From positions 620,001 to 684,000 of the forward strand of contig CAWKCE010000005.1 in NCBI GenBank assembly GCA_963848085.1: a DNA stretch of 64,000 bases, read 5' to 3'. The notes under the pieces are model-generated. The model searched no databases, was not told the origin of the DNA, and saw nothing but the letters and a program-made list of their open reading frames with translations. Made by a program: the position numbers and the translations under genes. Positions 9,108-16,099 of the stretch are shown in pieces. Numbering within the stretch: the first letter of the stretch is position 1; each line of letters opens with the position of its first letter. This stretch comes from CAWKCE01 sp032127035 (GTDB taxonomy: Bacteria > Actinomycetota > Actinomycetes > JAHEKZ01).

Positions 9108-9821
9108 TCACCCCCCCAAGGCCGCAGGGCGACCCTCGGACTTCGGTTGCTGAGCGACGAGCGCGCCGTTGAAGATCAGCCGCTCGTACGAGTCCCATCG
9201 CGGGTTGCAGGTGGTCAGCGTGATCAGCCGCTCGGTCGGGACCGCCTGGGGGTCGTTCGGCACCGGTGCCACGACCTCCACCTGGGTCGGCGCGACGATG
9301 TACCCGGCGTCGACGACGTAGGTGTACCACGTCGTGCTGGTCTCGACCACGACCGCGTCCCCCGCCTGCAGCTGGTCGAGATACGCAAAGGGCTCCCCGT
9401 TCGTCGCCCGGTGACCAGCGACCGCGAAGTTGCCCACGCGTCCGGGGAGGGCGGAGCTGGGGTAGTGGCCCACGCCCTTCGACAGGTCGTCCAAGGCCAC
9501 ACCCTGCACCACCGGCACCTCGTACTTCTTCCCCAGCCGCGGGATGTACATCAGGGCGAACGCCTTCCCCTGACGCAGCGGGCGCGCGAACTCCTTCGGC
9601 GTGGGCTGCTCGACCCACTGCTGCTGCAGCACCGCCGTCTCGTGGGCGGCCTCCCGGTCGGCCTGCACGTTGGTCCACACCAGCTGGTACACCACGAACA
9701 GCAGAACCAGGATGCCTGCGGTGATCAGCAGCTCGCCGAGGGTTCGCGCGACCAGGCGGACCGGGTCGCTGCGGCGCGGTGGGCCCGGCTCCGACACCTT
9801 CTCCAGGTCGTCGACGGTCAT
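9108..9821 (-). CDS. srtE: class E sortase
   Basis: 237 residues: cytoplasmic N-terminus, transmembrane anchor (about 30-50), then the sortase beta barrel. The catalytic triad is intact: His137 in GHRAT, Cys205 in TLTTCNP and Arg208 three residues on. Class E enzymes join LAXTG-type surface proteins to peptidoglycan. No sortase substrate was noticed in this window. ATG at 9819-9821 overlaps the DUF881 stop by 4 bases. Confidence 0.92.
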   Translation of the reverse strand: MTVDDLEKVSEPGPPRRSDPVRLVARTLGELLITAGILVLLFVVYQLVWTNVQADREAAHETAVLQQQWVEQPTPKEFARPLRQGKAFALMYIPRLGKKYEVPVVQGVALDDLSKGVGHYPSSALPGRVGNFAVAGHRATNGEPFAYLDQLQAGDAVVVETSTTWYTYVVDAGYIVAPTQVEVVAPVPNDPQAVPTERLITLTTCNPRWDSYERLIFNGALVAQQPKSEGRPAALGG

Positions 9822-10543
9822 GTGGCCGGCTCCGCATGCTGGAGATCCTGTGGGCCGGAGTAGGCCGCCACGCTGAGCGACCGTTCCCGGTCGACGTCAT
9901 AGCCCAGGCCGACGAGGTCGGTCCACACCCGGTAAGCACCAACAGTGGCGTCGTCGTCCAGGGCGCGCTGCATCTGGTCGACCGGGCCCACGGCCTTGAC
10001 GGTATAGGGGGGTGCGTAGACGCGACCGTGCAGGATGAGCGTGTTGCCGACGCACCGGACCGCCCCGGTGGCGACCAGCCGCTGGTCCATGACAGCGATC
10101 GCCTCCGCCCCCCCAGCCCACAGCGCGTTGACGACCGCCTGGACGTCCTGCTGGTGCACGACGTAGTCATCCGGGCCGTAGCCGTCGGGGATACCCTCCG
10201 GCGGAACGGGGGCGTCGGTGAGCGTGACCGTCAGACCCGGGCCCCGCACGGGACGCAGGCCGGCAACCGGCTCCAGGAGGGCGACCCTGCGGGCGAGCTC
10301 GACGGTCTCCGGGTCGTCCGCCGCGGCGGCGAGTCCGTTCACCTGGGTGCGCAGGTCTTCGACCGCCTGCGTGCGGACCTGCAGCCGGTCCTGCTCGAGG
10401 CGGATCAAATCGGCCAGCTCGGTGAGCCTCTCGCCGCGCAGGTCGGTTCCCTGCGCGGTCGTGGCGGTGGTGACGAACAGCAGGCCGGCGAGCACGCCCA
10501 CGACGGGCACCGCCCACCGCCAGACCGTCGCCCGCTCGCCCAC
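9818..10543 (-). CDS. DUF881 family protein
   Basis: 241 residues from a GTG at 10541-10543 behind a GAGGGAGG ribosome site. An N-terminal membrane helix (about 9-28) precedes a coiled-coil-like stretch (about 35-75) and a globular domain. The globular part has the family pattern GPGLTVTLTDAP, VVHQQDVQAVVNALWAGGAEAI and a VGNTLILHG segment. Function is not known. DUF881 proteins are regularly found beside crgA and division or sortase genes in Actinomycetota. First gene of the leftward DUF881-srtE-62aa-pabA unit. Confidence 0.88.
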   Translation of the reverse strand: MGERATVWRWAVPVVGVLAGLLFVTTATTAQGTDLRGERLTELADLIRLEQDRLQVRTQAVEDLRTQVNGLAAAADDPETVELARRVALLEPVAGLRPVRGPGLTVTLTDAPVPPEGIPDGYGPDDYVVHQQDVQAVVNALWAGGAEAIAVMDQRLVATGAVRCVGNTLILHGRVYAPPYTVKAVGPVDQMQRALDDDATVGAYRVWTDLVGLGYDVDRERSLSVAAYSGPQDLQHAEPAT

Positions 10544-10676
10544 TGCGCCTCCCTCGGGCCACCGTCCGGTCGGATCCGCGGCCCCTGGCCGTCTACGCTA
10601 AGGGCTCGACCTGCGTGACCGAGCCCCCTGGGTCCCGCATCGGCCCGTTCGAGTGACGACAGAAGGAGCGCCAGTC

Positions 10677-10928
10677 GTGCCCAAGTCCCGTGTGCGCAAG
10701 AAGGGCGACTACACCCCGCCTCCCAAGGCCACCACAGGCAAGGCCGCGATGAGCGGTCGCTGGGTTGCGCCGACCATGGTGACCCTGTTCCTGCTGGGAC
10801 TGGCGTGGATCGTCGTGTACTACATCTCGTCGGGCTCGCTGCCGATCGAGGCCGTCTCCTGGTGGAACCTGGTCATCGGGTTCGGGTTCGTCTTCGGCGG
10901 TCTCATGGTGGCCACGCGCTGGAAGTAG
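10677..10928 (+). CDS. crgA: CrgA, cell division protein
   Basis: 83 residues from the GTG at 10677, which follows AGAAGGAGC at optimal spacing; an upstream in-frame ATG at 10653 is less likely. It starts with the family motif PKSRVRKKGDYTPPP and has two transmembrane helices (about 30-50 and 61-79). CrgA links FtsZ, FtsQ/PbpB and peptidoglycan synthesis at the septum in mycobacteria and inhibits Z-rings in Streptomyces. It is divergent from the DUF881 operon. Confidence 0.95.
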   Translation: MPKSRVRKKGDYTPPPKATTGKAAMSGRWVAPTMVTLFLLGLAWIVVYYISSGSLPIEAVSWWNLVIGFGFVFGGLMVATRWK

Positions 10929-10975
10929 CGCCGCCGGGCCACGGTCTGACGAGCAGGACTTACACCCGTGTCATT

Positions 10976-11007
10976 CCGTCCACACTGGGGATAGCTCCTG
11001 TGGACAG
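10976..11007. promoter_or_regulatory. inverted pair of DnaA-box-like sequences
   Basis: CCGTCCACA at 10976-10984 and TGTGGACAG at 10999-11007 face each other with a 14-base spacer. Compared with the actinobacterial DnaA box TTGTCCACA they match 7 and 8 of 9 bases. They lie between the convergent ends of crgA and the thiolase gene, where no promoter is expected. Binding by DnaA is inferred from sequence alone. Confidence 0.5.
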
Positions 11008-11021
11008 GCAGCTGGCCGCGG

Positions 11022-12191
11022 TCAGCTGAGCCGCTCGTAGATGGTCGCGTTGGCCTGCCCGCCGCCCTCGCACATGGTCTGCAGGCCGTAGCGCCCGCCG
11101 GTGCGACGCAGGTGGTGCACCAGCGTCGTGGCCAGTCGGGCGCCGGTCGCGCCGAGGGGGTGCCCCAAGGCGATAGCCCCGCCCAGCGGGTTCAGACGCC
11201 GTGCATCGGCACCCGTCTCGGCCAACCACGCGAGCGGAACCGGAGCGAACGCCTCGTTGACCTCGTAGACGTCGAGGTCCGACAGCGCCAGGCCGGACCG
11301 CGCCAGGGCCCGGGCGGTCGCGGGGATGGGCCCGGTGAGCATGAGCACCGGGTCGTCCCCGACCACGACCGCGGTGTGGATCCTCGCCAACGGCGTCAGA
11401 CCCAGGCGAGCCGCATGCTCCGAGGTCGTCATCAGCAGGGCAGCGGCGCCGTCGCTGATCTGCGAGGCCGAACCCGCGGTGACCACGCCGTCGTCCGCGA
11501 ACGGCGTGGGGAGGGCACCCAGCGCCGCCAACGTCGACTCCCGGCGCACCCCTTCGTCGCGGGTCACCAGGGTGCCATCGACCTCCACCGGCACCAGCTC
11601 CTCGTCGAAGCTGCCGTCGTCCTGCGCGGCGGCCGCCCGAGCGTGCGACTCCAGCGCGAAGGCGTCGAGCTGGTCGCGGGTCTGCCCCCAGCGCCGGGCG
11701 ATCAGCTCGGCCCCCACTCCCTGGTGGAACGTGGGGAGCCCCGCCGCTTCCAGCGGTCCGGCGTACCGCTCCAACGCGGCCGGACCGTACGGCTCCCCCG
11801 CCACCGAGGCGGCGATGCCCAGGGGCACCCGGGTCATCGACTCCACGCCGCCGGCGACCACCACGTCGTACTGGCCGCTCACCAGGCCGGCGGCCGCGAA
11901 CGACACCGCCTGCTGGCTGGACCCGCACTGGCGGTCGACCGTCACCGCCGGAACGGTCTCCGGCCAGCCGGCGGCCAGGACGGCACTGCGTCCGAGGTTG
12001 GCCGTCTGCTCCCCAACCTGGGACACGCAGCCCCAGATCACGTCGTCGACGGTCGCCGGGTCGACTCCGGTTCGCTCCGTCACCTCCCGCAGAAGGCGCC
12101 CTGACAGGTCAGCCGGGTGGATGCCGGACAGGCCCCCCTTCCGACGCCCCACCGGGGTCCGCAGGGCGGCGACGATCACGGCGTCACGCAT
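11022..12191 (-). CDS. thiolase family protein (acetyl-CoA C-acyltransferase)
   Basis: 389 residues from the ATG at 12189-12191 behind GGGAGGTC. Catalytic Cys89 is in the DRQCGSSQQAV motif, the histidine is in GGAIALGHPLGATGAR, and the C-terminal Cys is in TMCEGGGQA. It makes or cleaves beta-ketoacyl-CoA in fatty acid oxidation or ketone metabolism. Chain-length preference cannot be read from the sequence. It looks like an accessory insertion between crgA and the rhomboid gene. Confidence 0.9.
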   Translation of the reverse strand: MRDAVIVAALRTPVGRRKGGLSGIHPADLSGRLLREVTERTGVDPATVDDVIWGCVSQVGEQTANLGRSAVLAAGWPETVPAVTVDRQCGSSQQAVSFAAAGLVSGQYDVVVAGGVESMTRVPLGIAASVAGEPYGPAALERYAGPLEAAGLPTFHQGVGAELIARRWGQTRDQLDAFALESHARAAAAQDDGSFDEELVPVEVDGTLVTRDEGVRRESTLAALGALPTPFADDGVVTAGSASQISDGAAALLMTTSEHAARLGLTPLARIHTAVVVGDDPVLMLTGPIPATARALARSGLALSDLDVYEVNEAFAPVPLAWLAETGADARRLNPLGGAIALGHPLGATGARLATTLVHHLRRTGGRYGLQTMCEGGGQANATIYERLS

Positions 12192-12220
12192 GACGACCTC
12201 CCGAGTGGGCGGGGACAGGA

Positions 12221-13123
12221 TCAGGAGAACAAGACATCGCACTGCGCGATCGGCTTGTCGGCGTTCAGGCACGCCTGGATGTGGTCGGTGCGCCACACCG
12301 TGGCACCCACGCACGTCGCGACGATCAACCCCGCCGCGGCGACCGAGGCCCAGGTTCGCGCCCGCTGGGGCGTGAAGACCATCACCATGGTCAGCACCGC
12401 GCCCGCCAGCAGCCCACCGAGGTGGGCTCGCCAGTTGATGTTGAAGGCGGGGACGAACCCGATGACCACGTTGATGGCAATGATCCCGATGATGCCGCCG
12501 ACGTCGATCCGTAGGCGGTATGCCATCACCGCGAAAGCACCGAACAGACCGAACACTGCGCCGGATGCGCCCACCGACACCTGGACAGCGGGGTCGACCG
12601 CGTACGACAGCACCGACCCCGCCAGAGCGCTCACGAAGTAGACCGTGAGGTAGCGCCACCGGCCCAGACGGGACTCCACGGCACCGCCGACGATCCACAA
12701 CGCGAGCATGTTCAGGCCGAGGTGGGTGAGACTGGCGTGCAGGAACGCCGCAGTGACCAGGCGGTAGTACTCACCATCTGCGGCCACCGCAAAGCCCTGC
12801 ATGGCGAAGTCCCGGGTCACCCGACCGCCGCTGACGTACTGCAGCGCGTACAGCGCGACGTTGACGGCAATCAGGATCTTGGTGACGCGGACCGGATCAC
12901 GGCGGATTCGGCCGCCCGCGACCGTCTTGCCCTCGCGCACCGTGCGGCCCGACTGCTGGATGCACTCGCTGCAGTGAAACCCCACAGGGGCATCCGTGCG
13001 GCAGTCGGGGCAGATCGGCCGCTCACAGCGGGTGCACCGGATCCAGCTCTCTCGGTCCGGGTGCCGAAAGCAGTACGGAACCGCGGTCGGGTCGGTGCCG
13101 TCAGCCGGGCTGGGCTCGGTCAA
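12221..13123 (-). CDS. rhomboid family intramembrane serine protease
   Basis: 300 residues. The cytoplasmic N-terminus carries a Cys/His-rich zinc-binding module (CFRH, CTRCERPICPDC, CSEC, about residues 18-55). The membrane domain has catalytic Ser187 in VGASGAVFG and His234 in NWRAHLGGLLAG, with the HLGLNMLALW helix conserved. It cleaves transmembrane segments of unknown substrates. The start is a TTG at 13121-13123, chosen because no better start keeps the zinc module. Confidence 0.9.
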   Translation of the reverse strand: MTEPSPADGTDPTAVPYCFRHPDRESWIRCTRCERPICPDCRTDAPVGFHCSECIQQSGRTVREGKTVAGGRIRRDPVRVTKILIAVNVALYALQYVSGGRVTRDFAMQGFAVAADGEYYRLVTAAFLHASLTHLGLNMLALWIVGGAVESRLGRWRYLTVYFVSALAGSVLSYAVDPAVQVSVGASGAVFGLFGAFAVMAYRLRIDVGGIIGIIAINVVIGFVPAFNINWRAHLGGLLAGAVLTMVMVFTPQRARTWASVAAAGLIVATCVGATVWRTDHIQACLNADKPIAQCDVLFS

Positions 13124-13135
13124 GTTGCGACCCGG

Positions 13136-13666
13136 TCAGCCGGCGACGCGCTCGACCGACACGGACTCGATGACCACCGGCTCGACGGGCGCGTCGTTCG
13201 CACCGGTCGGAGTAGCCGCGATCCGGTCGACGACGGCTCTCCCGTCGCTGTCGGCAACCTTGCCGAAGATGGTGTGCTTGAAGTTCAGCCAGGTTGTGGG
13301 TGCCACCGTCACGAAGAACTGGGAGCCGTTGGTGTTCGGGCCGGAGTTGGCCATCGCGAGCAGGTAGGGCTCGCCGAACGTCAGCTCCGGGTGGGGCTCA
13401 TCGGGGAATCGGTAGCCCGGCCCGCCGGTCCCGGTTCCCAGTGGGTCGCCGCCCTGGATCATGAAGTTCGGGATGACGCGGTGGAACTTCGTGCCGTCGT
13501 ACAAGGCTGCGGTGGTCGTCTCGCCGGTGCGCGGATCGGTCCACTGGCGGGCGCCCTCGGCGAGCTCCACGAAGTTGGCGACCGTCTTCGGCGCTTGGTC
13601 CGGGTACAGCTCGATCCGGATGTCGCCGGCACTCGTGCGCAGGGTCGCGTACAGCTGCTCCGCCAC
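13136..13666 (-). CDS. ppiA: cyclophilin-type peptidyl-prolyl cis-trans isomerase
   Basis: 176 residues, cytoplasmic, no signal peptide. Cyclophilin signatures: KFHRVIPNFMIQGGDP, GYRFPDE, LAMANSGPNTNGSQFF and WLNFKHTIFGKV. It catalyses proline isomerisation during protein folding. The GTG at 13664-13666 has only a weak ribosome site. A cyclophilin near gyrA and tRNA-Ala/Ile is conserved in Actinomycetota (M. tuberculosis ppiA). Confidence 0.95.
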   Translation of the reverse strand: MAEQLYATLRTSAGDIRIELYPDQAPKTVANFVELAEGARQWTDPRTGETTTAALYDGTKFHRVIPNFMIQGGDPLGTGTGGPGYRFPDEPHPELTFGEPYLLAMANSGPNTNGSQFFVTVAPTTWLNFKHTIFGKVADSDGRAVVDRIAATPTGANDAPVEPVVIESVSVERVAG

Positions 13667-13734
13667 AGGAAAACCCTTCGTCGACGTCGTGTTCTCGGGT
13701 CGAGCCCGACTGGACGATCCTCGCACACGCCCGC

Positions 13735-14541
13735 TCAGCGCAGATGTCCGGCAAGAAAGGCGAACGCCTCCACCGTGTGGTCGTTCCAGTAGACGCGGCT
13801 GTGCCCGCCGGGACCGAAAGACACCTGCTCCGGCTTCCGGGGCAGCGCGGCAACGAGGGCCTGGACCGCCGGGAAGAACCCGTCGTCGGTGCCGCACCAC
13901 ACACCGAGCACCTCGTCCCGCAGCACGGCGGCGTCGGCGAAGACGGCGTCGCCGTCGGAGACCGCCGGACTGAACGCGGCCGTGGCTGCAGACCAGCCTG
14001 GGGCCACCTGCGCGAGGCGCAGCGCCCCGTACCCACCCATCGACCAGCCCCAGACCGCTCGACGGGCGGCGTCGAAACCCCGCTCGTCCAACCAGCGCGG
14101 CATCTCCTCCAGGACCATCCGCTGGGGGTCGTCGCCGTCTGGCTGCGGCTCCCATTGCAGGACACCACCGTCGGCCCCGGCGAGGACGAACGGGGGCGCG
14201 CCGGCCGCGACGGCGGCGCTGAGGAAGCGCGGCAGCCCAGCGGGTTGGAAGTCGGCGGTGGTGGCGCTGGCGCCGTGAAGAACGACCACCACTGGGAGGC
14301 CCTCGCCATCGCCGTAACCCTCGGGTACCGCCGTGAACAGCTGGACATCGGTGCCGCGTGCCACCGATTCCACCGTCTCCAGTCGGACGACCCCTTCGGG
14401 CGCATCCGGCACGACTGGCTCCGGCGCCAGTCCGAGCTGCTTCTTGACCCGCCCCGGCAGCAGTGGCCAGCCCAGGACGCCGGCTGCAGCCAGACCTGCC
14501 GCGGCACCGCCCCCGATGAGCAGCGAGCGGCGGGTAGTCAC
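13735..14541 (-). CDS. alpha/beta hydrolase (esterase family), Tat-exported
   Basis: 268 residues from the GTG at 14539-14541; a TTG 12 bases upstream is the alternative start. The N-terminus TTRRSLLIGGGAAAG is a twin-arginine signal. The hydrolase core shows VVVVLHGAS, nucleophile Ser167 in GWSMGGYGA, an acid at Asp219/220 (CGTDD) and His247 in PGGHSRVYW. This resembles the mycolyltransferase/esterase D fold family (putative esterase, PF00756). The substrate is unknown. Confidence 0.85.
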   Translation of the reverse strand: MTTRRSLLIGGGAAAGLAAAGVLGWPLLPGRVKKQLGLAPEPVVPDAPEGVVRLETVESVARGTDVQLFTAVPEGYGDGEGLPVVVVLHGASATTADFQPAGLPRFLSAAVAAGAPPFVLAGADGGVLQWEPQPDGDDPQRMVLEEMPRWLDERGFDAARRAVWGWSMGGYGALRLAQVAPGWSAATAAFSPAVSDGDAVFADAAVLRDEVLGVWCGTDDGFFPAVQALVAALPRKPEQVSFGPGGHSRVYWNDHTVEAFAFLAGHLR

Positions 14542-14669
14542 GCTGGCACCCAACCACAGGGTCGTCGTGCGGGTGACCGCACGGTTCGGCAGGTACTGGA
14601 CGCCAGCCCCCCGTCGTGGCTGACTGGTGCCCCGCCCGCTGCTGCCCGGCAGCCGTCGAAGGAGACCCT

Positions 14670-15137
14670 GTGACCCCTCCGCCCCTCCCCCCCGATCTCG
14701 ACCAGGAAACCCGCCGGGCGCTTGCCGTTGGGCTGTTCAACCGGGTGTGGCAGCTGCTGGACACCGACAACCGGACGGTGGAGCAGGACGATGAGATGGT
14801 CGATGCCGCGCACGCCAGCCGCTACCACTGGGGACACATCGGCACCCCAGAGAACTACGCCGTCGGCGAGTGGCAGCTGAGCCGGGTGTACAGCGTCCTC
14901 GGCCGTGGCGAGCCTGCCGTCCACCACGCGAACCGGTGTCTGGCGATCGTCCAGGGCCACCCCCTGGACGCCTGGCTGCTCGGCTCGGCGTACGAGGCGA
15001 TGGCGCGGGCCTACGCGGTGTCCGGCGATCCGGCTGCCGCGTCGTGGCGGGCGAAGGCGGTCGCGCAGCTGGACCAGATCGACGACCCGGAGGACCGCGA
15101 GGTGGTCGCGCGGGACGTAGCCAGTCTGCCGGAGTGA
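14670..15137 (+). CDS. conserved hypothetical protein with TPR-like helices
   Basis: 155 residues from the GTG at 14670, six bases after AAGGAG. Helical throughout, with WQLSRVYSVLGRGEPAVHHANRCLAIV and YEAMARAYAVSGDP segments resembling tetratricopeptide repeats. Cytoplasmic, no signal. Similar unnamed proteins occur widely in Actinomycetota, but I know no function. Its stop overlaps the first degenerate unit of a tandem repeat. Confidence 0.75.
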   Translation: MTPPPLPPDLDQETRRALAVGLFNRVWQLLDTDNRTVEQDDEMVDAAHASRYHWGHIGTPENYAVGEWQLSRVYSVLGRGEPAVHHANRCLAIVQGHPLDAWLLGSAYEAMARAYAVSGDPAAASWRAKAVAQLDQIDDPEDREVVARDVASLPE

Positions 15138-15210
15138 CACTGGGCGGCCGAAACTGTCCGGCGGGTGTGCACTCGGCGGTCGAAGGACTCCTGCGGGTGT
15201 GCACTCGGCG
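15134..15210 (+). repeat. tandem 32-bp intergenic repeat, locus 1 (three units)
   Basis: One degenerate unit (15134-15164), one full 32-base unit (15165-15196) and one partial unit (15197-15210) lie head to tail, sharing the core GCGGGTGTGCACTCGGCG. The array fills the space between the hypothetical gene and tRNA-Ala. The same unit recurs in opposite orientation at 60724-60803. Confidence 0.75.
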
Positions 15211-15211
15211 G

Positions 15212-15284
15212 TGGAGACGAGGGGACTCGAACCCCTAACCCCCGCCTTGCAAAGGCGGTGCTCTGCCAGTTGAGCTACGTCCCC
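15212..15284 (-). tRNA. tRNA-Ala (anticodon TGC)
   Basis: Minus strand: acceptor GGGGACG pairs with CGTCTCC, D-arm GCTCAACTGGCAGAGC, anticodon TGC within CCGCCTTTGCAAGGCGG, T-loop GTTCGAGTC. 73 bases with discriminator A; CCA not encoded. Paired with tRNA-Ile downstream of gyrA as in most Actinomycetota. Confidence 0.96.
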
Positions 15285-15301
15285 GCGGGGCGGACCCGGA
15301 G

Positions 15302-15430
15302 CTAGCGGAGGTCCACCACGGGAGCGACCGCCTCGTTCCACAGGTCCTGTTCGGCACGGTCCTGCTGGATCTTCTGGTAGACCACATATCCCGCGGCAGC
15401 CGCCGCGGCCAGAACGAGTAGCTTCTTCAC
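15302..15430 (-). CDS. DLW-39 family small protein
   Basis: 42 residues from the GTG at 15428-15430. The protein begins VKKLLVLAAAAAAGYVVYQK and contains the DLWNEA motif that names the family. One N-terminal hydrophobic helix is followed by a short acidic tail. It lies between tRNA-Ile and tRNA-Ala downstream of gyrA, the family's usual position. The function is unknown. Confidence 0.88.
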   Translation of the reverse strand: MKKLLVLAAAAAAGYVVYQKIQQDRAEQDLWNEAVAPVVDLR

Positions 15431-15480
15431 GCCACAACCCCCAACGGGTGTCGACTGCCGAGCCGGGTGACCGCGGACCG

Positions 15481-15555
15481 TGGGCCTAGATGGACTTGAA
15501 CCATCGACCTCTTCCTTATCAGGGAAGCGCTCTAACCGGGCTGAGCTATAGGCCC
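15481..15555 (-). tRNA. tRNA-Ile (anticodon GAT)
   Basis: Minus strand: acceptor GGGCCTA pairs with TAGGCCC, D-arm GCTCAGCCCGGTTAGAGC, anticodon GAT in CTTCCCTGATAAGGAAG, T-loop GTTCAAGTC. 75 bases with discriminator A; CCA not encoded. Confidence 0.96.
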
Positions 15556-15616
15556 TCTGATGCGAGGGTCGAGGCTACCCCACCGCCGAAACCCGTCCCA
15601 CCCCGGCAGGACGAGG

Positions 15617-16099
15617 TCAGTGGTCCTCGATGACGCTGACCTCCAGGCCCCCCGTCAGACTGGTGGCCAGGTTGAACAGGAAGGCACCGAGTGTCGCCAG
15701 TGCCGTGAGCAGGACGATGTCGGCAAGTGCGAGCAGCACCCCCACCCGGAAGACCTGGCCGAACTCGAAGTACTGGGTGAACGTCGTGGCACCCTCGCCG
15801 AGGATGTCGTTGGCGGACTGCTCCACGGTGCTGAACACCCCGCCCGCGGACAGCAGTCCCCACAGCACGAACAGCGCCACCAGCGTGACCACCGCAACCG
15901 CGATCGACAGCAGGAACGACAACCTCAGCACCGTCCAGGGGTCTACCCGAACGATCGTGGTGCGGACCCGACGCGGCCGTTGGTAGGCGGTCGCCCCCGT
16001 CGGCGGCGCCACTGCGGCGTTCGGCGTGGCGACGTCGGTCGGTACCTCACTGGTCGCCACTGCCCTCGGTGACCGCCCGCCGGGGTTGGTGGTCGTCAT
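15617..16099 (-). CDS. DUF3566 membrane protein
   Basis: 160 residues from an ATG that overlaps the gyrA stop by 4 bases (ATGA). A disordered N-terminus (about 1-45) precedes the DUF3566 core beginning VRTTIVRVDPWTVLRLSFL. Two membrane helices follow (about 57-80 and 118-142). This is the homologue of M. tuberculosis Rv0007. It is invariably next to gyrA; the mechanism is unknown, though a link to membrane or chromosome organisation has been suggested from synteny. Confidence 0.92.
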   Translation of the reverse strand: MTTTNPGGRSPRAVATSEVPTDVATPNAAVAPPTGATAYQRPRRVRTTIVRVDPWTVLRLSFLLSIAVAVVTLVALFVLWGLLSAGGVFSTVEQSANDILGEGATTFTQYFEFGQVFRVGVLLALADIVLLTALATLGAFLFNLATSLTGGLEVSVIEDH

